Source of the DNA: MedAcidi-G1 sp002294285
GTDB lineage: Bacteria > Actinomycetota > Acidimicrobiia > Acidimicrobiales > MedAcidi-G1
Reading direction: 5' to 3'
NCBI GenBank assembly: GCA_963999645.1
Contig: CAXEUY010000009.1
Coordinates: forward strand, 24,048-88,047
Length of the DNA: 64,000 bases
Made by a program: the position numbers and the translations under genes. Below are positions 40,980-49,258 of this stretch, one piece after another. How positions within the stretch are numbered: position 1 is the first letter of the stretch; each line of letters starts with the position of its first letter. The notes beneath the pieces were generated by a model, which saw only the letters and a list, made by a program, of their open reading frames with translations, was not told where the DNA came from and ran no database searches.

Positions 40980-41813
40980 ATGGTCGTGAATGTGAAAATA
41001 CTGGTCACCAATGATGATGGAATTGATTCAGTGGGACTCCATGTCCTTGCCCGCTCATTACTTGACTTCGGTGAAATAACTGTTGCTGCTCCAGATCAAG
41101 AATATTCTGGCGCTGGAGCTGCTATAGGTGCACTTCATATTTCAAGACCAGAAGTTCATCAAGTAAAAATTGACGATATTGAAAAAGCATGGGCAATCAG
41201 TGGACCACCTGCCCTTTGTGTTATGTATGCGACAAGAGGGGTCCTTGAGGACTCTTTTGATCTGGTGGTTTCCGGAATCAACCCCGGCAGCAATGTCGGT
41301 AACTCGATTTACCACTCTGGAACTATCGGTGCTGCCTTTACTGCCAGAAATGCCGGTATAACAGGTGTCGCTGTAAGTCAGGCGGTCACAGGCTGGGGTG
41401 TAGAAGGTCAAGGGATTGAAGAAGTTCTAAAAAACCAACTTTGGGATACCGCTGCTGAGGTCGCCAAAACAGCTGTTGGCGCAGTTATTTCAGAACCCCC
41501 CGAAGAACCAGCAGTTTTAAACATAAACGTTCCGAACAAAAAGCTCAATGAACTAAAAGGCTGGAGATACACAGAAGTAGCGAAACGTTCAACACGTTCA
41601 ATGAAAAACGCCAAATTAGAACCCAAACCTGGACATGAAAACTCATACAGAGTCGAAATGTCTTGGGGTGATCCGGTAACTCAACCAGTTGAAACTGACG
41701 TTGGTGCAGTCATGAATGACTACGTAAGTTTGACTTGGATAAACTCACTTGATGCGGCACCTCCAGATAGAAAGGGAAAGGTCGATAAAGCTCTTAACTC
41801 TCTTATCGGTTAA
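40980..41813 (+). CDS. surE: 5'/3'-nucleotidase SurE
   Basis: This 277-residue phosphatase acts on nucleoside monophosphates. The N-terminal metal-binding motif is ILVTNDDGIDSVGL, then VAAPDQEYSGAGAAIG, VSGINPGSNVGNSIYHSGT and AARNAGITGVAVS-like text, all conserved. The first ATG is used here; GTG codons at 40986 and 40992 are also possible, and KILVTNDDG is the usual N-terminus. The promoter region has TATAGG close to the ATG. It is followed after 2 bp by a haloalkane dehalogenase gene. Confidence 0.93.
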   Translation: MVVNVKILVTNDDGIDSVGLHVLARSLLDFGEITVAAPDQEYSGAGAAIGALHISRPEVHQVKIDDIEKAWAISGPPALCVMYATRGVLEDSFDLVVSGINPGSNVGNSIYHSGTIGAAFTARNAGITGVAVSQAVTGWGVEGQGIEEVLKNQLWDTAAEVAKTAVGAVISEPPEEPAVLNINVPNKKLNELKGWRYTEVAKRSTRSMKNAKLEPKPGHENSYRVEMSWGDPVTQPVETDVGAVMNDYVSLTWINSLDAAPPDRKGKVDKALNSLIG

Positions 41814-41815
41814 TC

Positions 41816-42727
41816 ATGGAAACATTAAGAACTCCCGAAGAACAATTTGAAAATCTCCCCGATTGGCCTTATGAACCTCACTACTCTGAAGTGCCAGATG
41901 GTGATGGAGGCACACTACGAATACACCATGCTGAATCAGGTCCATCCGATGGCCCCACGGTTCTTCTTTTACATGGTGAACCGACTTGGGGATTCCTCTA
42001 CAGAAAAATAATGTCCGGTCTTGCAGATGCCGGAATCCGATCTCTAGTGCCTGATCAAGTTGGTTTCGGTAAGTCTGACAAACCTTCTAACCAAACCGAC
42101 TACACATATGAACGTCATGTCATGTGGATGCAAAAATGGTTAGAACAAAATTCACCAGAGAATATGTTCTTTTTTGGACAGGATTGGGGAGGACTAATCG
42201 GACTGCGTTTAGTGGCTGCTAACCCAACCAGTTTTTCGGGTCTCGTTTTATCTAATACAGGACTTCCCGATGGAAGTGGCACACCGACAGAAGCTTTCCT
42301 AGCTTGGCAAAAATTTTCACAAACAGCAGAAAACTTTCCAATCGGAAACATCATCAATGGAGGTTGTCTAACTGACTTGGAACCAGAAATAATTGATGCA
42401 TATAACGCGCCTTTCCCAGACGATTCATTCAAAGAAGGGGCAAGAATTTGGCCTTCTCTAGTACCTACTTCGTTAAACGATCCTTCTGCACCTGCTAATA
42501 AAGAAGCATGGCAAGAGCTTGAAAACTTTGAAAACCCTGTGATTTGTGCTTTCAGTGACCAAGACCCTGTTACTCGTGGTGGTGAAAAAGCTTTTACATC
42601 AAGAATCTCAGGCGCTTCCGGTCAACCCCACACAACCGTGGCTAATGCAGGCCACTTCGTTCAAGAAGATCAACCTGATCAGATTGTAAGAGTATTGATT
42701 GACCTAGTTGCGAGGACAACTTCCTAA
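41816..42727 (+). CDS. Haloalkane dehalogenase, HLD-I type
   Basis: The 303-residue alpha/beta-hydrolase has the subfamily I pattern: HGEPTWGFLYRK, nucleophile D123 with the adjacent halide-binding W124 in FGQDWGGLIGLR, a cap-domain Trp in FLAWQKFSQ, the acidic residue in CAFSDQDPVTRG (D248 or D250) and H280 in NAGHFVQED. Subfamily I (DhlA-like) places the acid after strand 7, unlike the HLD-II enzyme at 33.3 kb. It is cotranscribed with surE by position. The stop shares CTAA with the convergent SDR gene. The substrate is unknown. Confidence 0.88.
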   Translation: METLRTPEEQFENLPDWPYEPHYSEVPDGDGGTLRIHHAESGPSDGPTVLLLHGEPTWGFLYRKIMSGLADAGIRSLVPDQVGFGKSDKPSNQTDYTYERHVMWMQKWLEQNSPENMFFFGQDWGGLIGLRLVAANPTSFSGLVLSNTGLPDGSGTPTEAFLAWQKFSQTAENFPIGNIINGGCLTDLEPEIIDAYNAPFPDDSFKEGARIWPSLVPTSLNDPSAPANKEAWQELENFENPVICAFSDQDPVTRGGEKAFTSRISGASGQPHTTVANAGHFVQEDQPDQIVRVLIDLVARTTS

Positions 42728-43458
42728 ATCGTTATCAATCCTCCATTTGGCGAAATCCATTGACCCGTAACAAAAGAACTATCGTCACTTGCCAAATAAA
42801 GAATTGTTGAAGCAATTTCATCTGCTTGTCCAATACGTCCTAGTGGAGTCATCATTACCAATGGAGACAACAAAGAATCGTCTAACTCTTCTGTCATAGG
42901 TGTTTCTACGACCCCTGGAGCCACAGAATTAATTCGTATGCCAAGTCCTCCTAATTCACGAGCAGAAGATCTAGTAAAGCCTAAAATTGCGCCTTTCGCT
43001 GATGCATAATGCACAGGACCCCATCCAGCCAATCCGGCAATACTTGAAAGATTGACTATAGATCCTCCTTCACTCATCAGTGGTAAAGCAGCTTGTGTGC
43101 AAATGAAAGTTCCACCGATGTGAACCTCGAGCATCCTCATAAACGATTCATATGTGATGCTACTCAAACCCTCTGGACCACCTGATATTCCTGCATTGTT
43201 TACCAGAACATCGAGACTTGAATATTTGTCCGCAACTTCAGAGAAAACATGTTTCATTTCTTCCTCATTTGAAACATCACCACCAATTGCTAAATGTCCC
43301 TGGCCCTTAAGATCACCAGCAACCTCCTCCGCAGACTCTTTGTCAAAATCTTGGACTATGACAATTGCGTCTTCATCAGCGAACTTTTTAGCCGTGGCTT
43401 TACCTATTCCTGAGCCAGCGCCAGTGATTAATGTGACTTTTTTTTCTAATTTGCCCAT
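42724..43458 (-). CDS. Short-chain dehydrogenase/reductase
   Basis: This 244-residue classical SDR has the cofactor motif TGAGSGIGKATAKKF, the NNAGISGG motif and the active site with Ser in VNLSSIAGLAG and YASAKGAILGF. The C-terminus VTGQWISPNGGLI fits the FabG-like group. It probably uses NAD(H), given the Asp after strand 2 (QDFDKESA). The substrate is unknown. AGGGG precedes the ATG. It converges on the HLD-I gene. Confidence 0.88.
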   Translation of the reverse strand: MGKLEKKVTLITGAGSGIGKATAKKFADEDAIVIVQDFDKESAEEVAGDLKGQGHLAIGGDVSNEEEMKHVFSEVADKYSSLDVLVNNAGISGGPEGLSSITYESFMRMLEVHIGGTFICTQAALPLMSEGGSIVNLSSIAGLAGWGPVHYASAKGAILGFTRSSARELGGLGIRINSVAPGVVETPMTEELDDSLLSPLVMMTPLGRIGQADEIASTILYLASDDSSFVTGQWISPNGGLITI

Positions 43459-43556
43459 TTAAACCCCTATTTTGCAGCTATACCAGTTGATACACTTTTA
43501 CTGCATTAGTTTCAACTGGTGCTTCCCACCATAGATGGATATGAAAGGTTTTGCAG

Positions 43557-43982
43557 ATGAACATTGTTGTAATACATCAAAGCCGTTCTGGTAATACAAA
43601 AAAAGCTGCGGAACTTCTAGGTGGTGCAGTCAATTCACCGGAAAACAAAGTAACTGTCAGATCGACAGAGAACCTTGATTTCAAAGAACTGGCAAATGCT
43701 GATCTTATTTTTATTGGAACTTGGGTAGACGGTTTAATTCTTTTCGGTCACCGTCCTGGCGATATAGGAAAGTTGAATACAATTCCTCCTCTTTGGGGTA
43801 AAACTGTTGTCGCTTTCATGACGCATGCTGTTAACCCTGGAAAAGCAGCATCTAAATTCGCTAACTTCTTGGAGTCAAAAGGAGCAAATGTAATCTCTTC
43901 TCGTTCTATTAGTAAAAGTAAAATCGAATCAGAGATCCGTCCTTTTGCCGAAGAAGTGTTAGCTGGACTTAGCTCTCACTAG
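43557..43982 (+). CDS. Flavodoxin-family protein
   Basis: This 141-residue flavodoxin-like fold shows the FMN phosphate loop in VIHQSRSGNTKKAAE and the second flavin loop in LIFIGTWVDGLILFG. It would be an electron carrier or a small NAD(P)H:FMN-type protein in the cytoplasm. The ATG at 43557 has AAAGG 8 nt upstream; the TTG two codons earlier is too close to the SD to be used. It stands alone, converging on rarD with a 6-bp gap. Confidence 0.85.
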   Translation: MNIVVIHQSRSGNTKKAAELLGGAVNSPENKVTVRSTENLDFKELANADLIFIGTWVDGLILFGHRPGDIGKLNTIPPLWGKTVVAFMTHAVNPGKAASKFANFLESKGANVISSRSISKSKIESEIRPFAEEVLAGLSSH

Positions 43983-43988
43983 CTTCTC

Positions 43989-44861
43989 CTAAAGTGAAGA
44001 TTTCGATGATCTGAAGCTATCGGTGACAAAAATTATTAAAGCGGACCAAATAATAATGAATCCGACTAACTGCATCATGTCGAAATTCTCATCGTAAGCC
44101 AGCACTCCGAGAAGAAACTGTGCTGTTGGAGCCAAAAACTGCAGCAAACCGATAATGCTTAATGGGACCTCTTTAACTGCATTTGCAAACAGCAAAAGTG
44201 GAGCTGCGGTGAAAAGACCGCTGGCAACTAATAACAGCAGTTCAGTTGAACTTGCTTTTGACAATGTTTCTGTCCCGTCAAATGTGCGAAAGAAGAAATA
44301 AATCAATGCGGGTATAACCAATACTGACATTTCGGATGTTAAGCCATTCATTGGGCTTTGTTCCGTTAGTTTTTTTGAAAGTCCGTACAAACCGAATGTG
44401 CCAGCCAAGACTAAAGAGACCCATGGTAATGAACCAACAGAAAATGTTAACCATGTAACACCTATTGCAGCCAAAATTACCGCTAACCATTGATTGCGAC
44501 GTAGTGACTCGCCTAGGAAAACTACACCCAGAAAGACACTCACCAGAGGGTTAATGAAATAACCCAAACTTCCTTCAACGACACGATCTACATTCATGGC
44601 CCATACCCAAACAAGCCAATTTGTGCCAATTAGCAATGATGATACGACTCCTATAAAACGTGAGCGTCTACTTAAGTTTTGTTCTCTGAATTGTGGCCAC
44701 GAACGTCTTAGAGTTTGGATAAGTGCCATAACCGCGAAAGTCCAAAAAATGCGGTGCGCTAGCGAATACATTGCTGGAATTTCTGATAGACCTTTCCAAA
44801 AAATTGGAGAAATACCCCAGATGGTATACGCACCTACAGCTTGTATTAACCCCTTATTCAT
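43989..44861 (-). CDS. rarD: RarD-type EamA transporter
   Basis: This 290-residue membrane protein with ten helices carries the RarD features: GAYTIWGISPIFWKGLSEIP at the N-terminus, SLAHRIFWTF, WVWAMNVDRVVEGSLGYFIN and a C-terminal LLQFLAPTAQFLLGVLAYDE. RarD was named for chloramphenicol sensitivity; its natural substrate is not settled. The ATG directly abuts the stop of the upstream DMT gene (TAGATG), so the two are cotranscribed. Confidence 0.9.
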   Translation of the reverse strand: MNKGLIQAVGAYTIWGISPIFWKGLSEIPAMYSLAHRIFWTFAVMALIQTLRRSWPQFREQNLSRRSRFIGVVSSLLIGTNWLVWVWAMNVDRVVEGSLGYFINPLVSVFLGVVFLGESLRRNQWLAVILAAIGVTWLTFSVGSLPWVSLVLAGTFGLYGLSKKLTEQSPMNGLTSEMSVLVIPALIYFFFRTFDGTETLSKASSTELLLLVASGLFTAAPLLLFANAVKEVPLSIIGLLQFLAPTAQFLLGVLAYDENFDMMQLVGFIIIWSALIIFVTDSFRSSKSSL

Positions 44862-45752
44862 CTAACCGATTCCAGTAAGTTGTTTTGTGGGACGACTTAC
44901 TACCATCGCCAAAGTTCCTATCACCAAAACAATTCCAAAGAATTGGATTAAACCGGGCTTCTCTCCCAGCAACCACCAAGCGTAGAGAGGAACAATTGCT
45001 ACTGCCAGAAGATTTATTAACCCCATTAAAACAAGTGAAACGTGACCATGCGCAAAATTTTGTAATAAATGCCCTGTACCGGGGAGCAAAGAAATGATTA
45101 GAACAGGTATCCATTCTTCTCCATGAGGAGGTGAAAGCCCTTCCCCAATAGATAGGGCTGCTATAGAAACGGGAACCAAAGCAAAAATGGTTAACCAAAG
45201 TTGATAAGGAACGGAATCGATTTCGGTTCGAGCTTTCTTACTAACTACAAAATATAAGCAAAAAATTATCATTCCCAAAAAGGCCAAAAAATCGCCAGAA
45301 AAACTGGTGACTCCCTCTTCTCTTCCTGTTTGAATTGTTAGAGCTGCACCAGCGAGGCTTAAAAACGACCAGTAATAAATTGAGCGTGAGGGTCTTTCAT
45401 TAAAAAAACGGGTTGCTATGAATAAGAATATGAGAGGTTGGAGCGAGCCAATGACTATTGCATTTAAAACACTAGTTTCGCGTATCGAGGAGAAAAATAG
45501 GATTAATTGAAATCCGAAAACTAGACCTCCTAAGAGGGAGAACCGTATTTCTTTTGAAGAGAATTTTCGTCCAGCGAAAATATAGAGAATTAGATAGAAA
45601 CAGCTTGCTATAAGAAGCCTCCAAAAAATAAGTCTGAAAATTTCCATTTCCGAAAGTTTTATTACACTCGGGGCAAGAGCCATCAAACAAATCGCAGTGA
45701 CAGAGCTGACGCGTCCAAGAAAAACTTTGTTTTTTTTCAAATTATTCTGCAT
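44862..45752 (-). CDS. EamA/DMT-family membrane transporter
   Basis: This 296-residue protein has about ten membrane segments in two EamA repeats. It shares with the DMT protein at 3.5 kb the patterns NAIVIGSLQPLI, GDFLAFLGMI then YFVVSKKART, and PGTGHLLQNFAHGHVSL, so they appear to be paralogues with a similar ligand. GAGAGAAG precedes the ATG. It is the first of two exporters in tandem, followed directly by rarD. Confidence 0.87.
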   Translation of the reverse strand: MQNNLKKNKVFLGRVSSVTAICLMALAPSVIKLSEMEIFRLIFWRLLIASCFYLILYIFAGRKFSSKEIRFSLLGGLVFGFQLILFFSSIRETSVLNAIVIGSLQPLIFLFIATRFFNERPSRSIYYWSFLSLAGAALTIQTGREEGVTSFSGDFLAFLGMIIFCLYFVVSKKARTEIDSVPYQLWLTIFALVPVSIAALSIGEGLSPPHGEEWIPVLIISLLPGTGHLLQNFAHGHVSLVLMGLINLLAVAIVPLYAWWLLGEKPGLIQFFGIVLVIGTLAMVVSRPTKQLTGIG

Positions 45753-45796
45753 TTAGATTTAACTTCTCTCTTGAGGGGCTTATCAAAATTTCAAAA

Positions 45797-46462
45797 CTAC
45801 ATACATGCCTGATCCTGCATTGCTTGAAGTTCTGCAGAAAAATGCTTTGTCCATTCACTCAATGAGCTGCGTTTCGAATTCGGCTCAGGTGGTGGGATTG
45901 GTGAACCAACCGAGATCCTAACCTTGTATGGCTTTGGTATTCGACTTCCTGTGCCCATAGCCTTTTCACTTCCTGAAATCCCTATTGGTACAACCGGAAC
46001 CTGGCTTTTTGCCGCCAAATATGCGGTACCGTCAAAGAGTTCACCAATTTTGTTACCTTCCTGTCTCGTGCCTTCAGGAAAAACAAGCATCGTGGCACCT
46101 TTTTCTAAAAGTGATCTAGCTGTTTTGACAGATTCACGGTCTGCGCTTCCCCTCCTTATAGGAAAAGCGCCTAATGCGGAGATATACCATGCGAAGGGTC
46201 GAATTTTAAACAAACTCTCTTTTGCCAAAGCTCTCATTCTCCTTCTAGAAAGTGGAGCTAAGAGAATTGAATCTAAATTAGAACGATGGACAGGAGCCAT
46301 GATGATTGCATCTTTTCCAGCAAGATTTTCTCTACCAGTTACTTCGACACGCAGATATGACCAGAGCACAAGTCGTAAAAAAAATCTTGTAGTCGCATAC
46401 ACCACTGAAGCTGCGTTACTCTCCGCTATTTTCTGAGAGCGAATTTGGAGTTCGTCATTCAC
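45797..46462 (-). CDS. plsC: 1-acyl-sn-glycerol-3-phosphate acyltransferase family protein
   Basis: This 221-residue membrane-associated acyltransferase adds an acyl chain to lysophosphatidic acid or a related acceptor. Motif I is HRSNLD (residues 59-64, the HX4D catalytic pair), motif II is in FPIRRGSADRESV, motif III is FPEGTR (128-133) and motif IV is VPVVPIGI. A hydrophobic helix near residues 25-38 may anchor it. The start is GTG with GGAG 8 nt upstream. A divergent gene for the YceI-cupredoxin fusion begins 87 bp away. Confidence 0.92.
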   Translation of the reverse strand: MNDELQIRSQKIAESNAASVVYATTRFFLRLVLWSYLRVEVTGRENLAGKDAIIMAPVHRSNLDSILLAPLSRRRMRALAKESLFKIRPFAWYISALGAFPIRRGSADRESVKTARSLLEKGATMLVFPEGTRQEGNKIGELFDGTAYLAAKSQVPVVPIGISGSEKAMGTGSRIPKPYKVRISVGSPIPPPEPNSKRSSLSEWTKHFSAELQAMQDQACM

Positions 46463-46549
46463 AACTTTTTCTCCGTTCTGATTTAAAGCACTCGTTGATC
46501 ACCGTCTCGAATCTCTTAAGATGTAATCAGCAACAAACCTAATTGAAAT

Positions 46550-48610
46550 ATGAAACGAAAATTAATTCTAGCAATCCTCACTTTAACGGCTGGTGCCATT
46601 CTGGCTATTTGGTGGTTTTTTATTCGCGATGACGCCCCACCGCCTCCAGATATACAATCAGCAGTACAGATAGCAACCGCTGCACAAAATACTTCTGCTA
46701 CTACGGCGGTGCCCACACCCACAATTGCTAGCACCGTTCCTGAATCTACTGTGCCTACAACCAGCCTTGCTCAGACGACAACAACTCAGCTAGAACAAGA
46801 AGAATCTCAGGAAACTCCTGACGAATTAGAGTTAGATGAGATAGGTGCAATCACCGGAACATGGATGGTCGATACAACAATCGGATCCTTTGGGATCGAT
46901 GAATCAACAAGTTCTTTTGTGGGTTTCAGAATCAAAGAAGTACTCGCTAGGGGTATAGGGGAAGTTACAGCAGTAGGTAGAACGCCTGAACTTGATGGGA
47001 GTATCGAATTTGAAAAAGGCTTCCTTTCAAGAACTGAAATAGTCGCCGACTTAACAAAACTGCGAACTGATAGATCTATGAGGGATTCTAAGGTTCAAAG
47101 TGCCCTGAATACCAGCACCCATCCCAACGCGGTGTTTGTGCTTGAAGAATCGATCCCAATCACCGATAACGGGTCCATCGAGTCAACAGCTTCGGGTTTT
47201 CTAACTGTTAACGGCTTAACCAATCCGGTTAAAGCTGACTTCCAAGCTCAACTAGTCGGGTCGATAATGACTGTAGTTGGAACATTCGAAGTTAATTTAA
47301 GCGATTATGAAGTCGAAGCACCTTCAGCACCTGTAGTGGTTTCAGTGGAGGACACAGCAATAGTCGAATTCCAGCTTTTCTTTGTTGAAATGACTTCCGA
47401 AGATTCAACCTCAGAAGCTTCAGTGCCCACTACGACACTTGATCCTTTGACGATTAAAAATGTTGAGCAATTAAATGAATACATCGCTGAAGCAGCGAGT
47501 TTCAATCAAGCCGACAGCGACTGGCTATTGCCCGAAAATCTTGATCCATCTGCGGGAGGTGCGCCCGGTTTTACAAGATACGTTTTCCGGCAAACTTCAG
47601 CTGGCGTGGTGCCAACTCTTGTTGAAGGTCCGCTAGGTCCTCAATTCAGATGCCAGGAAGAGCGTCTTCCCTGCTCATATTTGGAGTTAAAAGAACTCTC
47701 AGAATCAAACTCTCCTATACCAGAAGAAATGGGTCTTTCTCCTGAAGAACTGGCATCTCTTGTATCGGAGCTTGATTCTCTTCGAGAGTTCTTAGACGAA
47801 CATGCAGATGTCAATAAAGCTTGTGAAAATGGTTACCTGTCTGATCGAATCCAAACTCCGAACATGGGTTCCCACTTTATTAAAGCCGATATCTTTGGCA
47901 ATGGATTCGATCCAGGTGAACCCGAAATAATTCTTTATGCACTGGCTGATGGAACACTTCCAAATGGAGCTATCGGACAATGCCGTGATGGTGTCTGGGA
48001 TGGAGAACCAATGGTGTTAGTTGGTAGTGCTTTTATTCTGCCTCCATCAGAAGGAGACACCAGTCACCCGAAAGGTTTCACCGGTGATCTTGACAATTGG
48101 CACGTACACCTGAATCTCTGCAGAGGAAGGTCTAATGGTACCGACACTTTCGTTCCTAAAGAGGAGTGTGAAAATTCCGGTGGCAATTTTCACGAAACAA
48201 TAGGTTGGATGATGCATGCCTGGGCACACCCAGAGCACGACAATGAATTAGGTGTTTTCTCTATGTGGAATCCAACTATTGCTCCTTTCGGAGATTCAGA
48301 CACTGTGGAAGAACGTTTTTTAGTACAAGGTGAAAATTTTCCTGAAGGTGCTAAACAGTCTCTGGTTTCAAACTTTGCCTTCGAAGAAACGATCGAAGTT
48401 GAAGCAGGACAAAGCGTCTATTTCAATAACAGTGACTCAGTCCCGCACACAATCAGTGCCGGAACCCCAGATGAACCAGAATTAGAGGAATTTGATTCTG
48501 GTATTCTCAACCCTGGTGATAATTTTCAAATTGACACGTCCAAACCTGGTAGTTATCCGCTTTTCTGTATCCTTCATCCTGATATGACTGGTCTATTAAT
48601 TGTCAACTAA
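46550..48610 (+). CDS. Membrane-anchored YceI / unknown domain / cupredoxin fusion protein
   Basis: The 686 residues have an N-terminal membrane anchor (about 5-25), a Thr/Pro-rich linker (30-95) and a YceI-like lipocalin domain (about 100-275) with GTWMVDTTIGSFGIDEST, FEKGFLSRTEIVADL and TSTHPNAVFVLEE. A second linker follows, then a middle domain (about 320-590) with MGSHFIKADIFGNGFDPGEP, NWHVHLNLC and MMHAWAHPEHD. A C-terminal cupredoxin (592-686) has type 1 copper ligands H633, C673, H676 and M679. YceI domains bind polyisoprenoids; the middle domain is rich in possible metal ligands and I know it only as an unnamed actinobacterial type. It probably works outside the membrane in electron transfer or copper handling, which is inference. 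Confidence 0.8.
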   Translation: MKRKLILAILTLTAGAILAIWWFFIRDDAPPPPDIQSAVQIATAAQNTSATTAVPTPTIASTVPESTVPTTSLAQTTTTQLEQEESQETPDELELDEIGAITGTWMVDTTIGSFGIDESTSSFVGFRIKEVLARGIGEVTAVGRTPELDGSIEFEKGFLSRTEIVADLTKLRTDRSMRDSKVQSALNTSTHPNAVFVLEESIPITDNGSIESTASGFLTVNGLTNPVKADFQAQLVGSIMTVVGTFEVNLSDYEVEAPSAPVVVSVEDTAIVEFQLFFVEMTSEDSTSEASVPTTTLDPLTIKNVEQLNEYIAEAASFNQADSDWLLPENLDPSAGGAPGFTRYVFRQTSAGVVPTLVEGPLGPQFRCQEERLPCSYLELKELSESNSPIPEEMGLSPEELASLVSELDSLREFLDEHADVNKACENGYLSDRIQTPNMGSHFIKADIFGNGFDPGEPEIILYALADGTLPNGAIGQCRDGVWDGEPMVLVGSAFILPPSEGDTSHPKGFTGDLDNWHVHLNLCRGRSNGTDTFVPKEECENSGGNFHETIGWMMHAWAHPEHDNELGVFSMWNPTIAPFGDSDTVEERFLVQGENFPEGAKQSLVSNFAFEETIEVEAGQSVYFNNSDSVPHTISAGTPDEPELEEFDSGILNPGDNFQIDTSKPGSYPLFCILHPDMTGLLIVN

Positions 48611-48631
48611 TCATTTAACACCGAAAAAGGT

Positions 48632-49258
48632 TTAACCAAGTTTCCCGGTTTTAATTTCATTTACTGCCTCGGGGTCACCTGTTAATTTGATATCGCTGTG
48701 TTCACGTCTACCGAAAAGGAACAACCCGATCTCACTGGGTGCACCTTCCAAAACTACTGGCTTGCCTCCGCCACCTAAATGTATCTTTTCTCCTGAGGTG
48801 CGTAAAAGTGTTATGTCGACGTCTTTCAATCTTCTGACCAGAAGTTTAGAGAACCTTTCCTGTCTCTCCCACAAAGCATCATCGAGTTCGTCTATGTCAT
48901 CACGGCGCGTAAACTCTTCTCCTCCTCTTCTGACATCTTCGTGATGGACGAAGAATTCGAAAAGGTTCATAGTCTCGTCAACTCTCTTTAAATAGAAAGG
49001 CGGCCCTGAACGTACCTTGTCGACTAATTTTTCAAAAGGTTGATTTTGGGCGAGTTGTTGGGTCGCTTTTGCAAGTCTTTTAGCGAAGTATCCGGGAATT
49101 ACCAAACCAAAAGCTTTTATAGAGTTTTCACGCAGAACCAGATGAGCTGCCAGATGTGCCGTGGTCCAACCTTCACACAAAGTTGGGTGATCGGGACCGA
49201 CTAGGTCAAACAGATCGCAAAGTTGTTGTCGTTCGAATTGGGCGTGATTTTTATTCAT
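48632..49258 (-). CDS. TIGR03085-type DinB/mycothiol-S-transferase-fold protein
   Basis: This 208-residue protein matches the TIGR03085 actinobacterial family: FERQQLCDLFDLVGPDHPTL, then CEGWTTAHLAAHLVLRENS, FEFFVHHEDVRR and an end with GSPEAVNE-like text (GDPEAVNEIKTG). The fold is the four-helix DinB / maleylpyruvate-isomerase N-terminal type that binds a metal through His residues (HLAAH, VHHED). Many relatives use mycothiol as a cofactor; the reaction is unknown. The ATG at 49258 overlaps the carotenoid oxygenase stop by 8 bp; a longer reading from 49303 would overlap far more. Confidence 0.85.
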   Translation of the reverse strand: MNKNHAQFERQQLCDLFDLVGPDHPTLCEGWTTAHLAAHLVLRENSIKAFGLVIPGYFAKRLAKATQQLAQNQPFEKLVDKVRSGPPFYLKRVDETMNLFEFFVHHEDVRRGGEEFTRRDDIDELDDALWERQERFSKLLVRRLKDVDITLLRTSGEKIHLGGGGKPVVLEGAPSEIGLFLFGRREHSDIKLTGDPEAVNEIKTGKLG

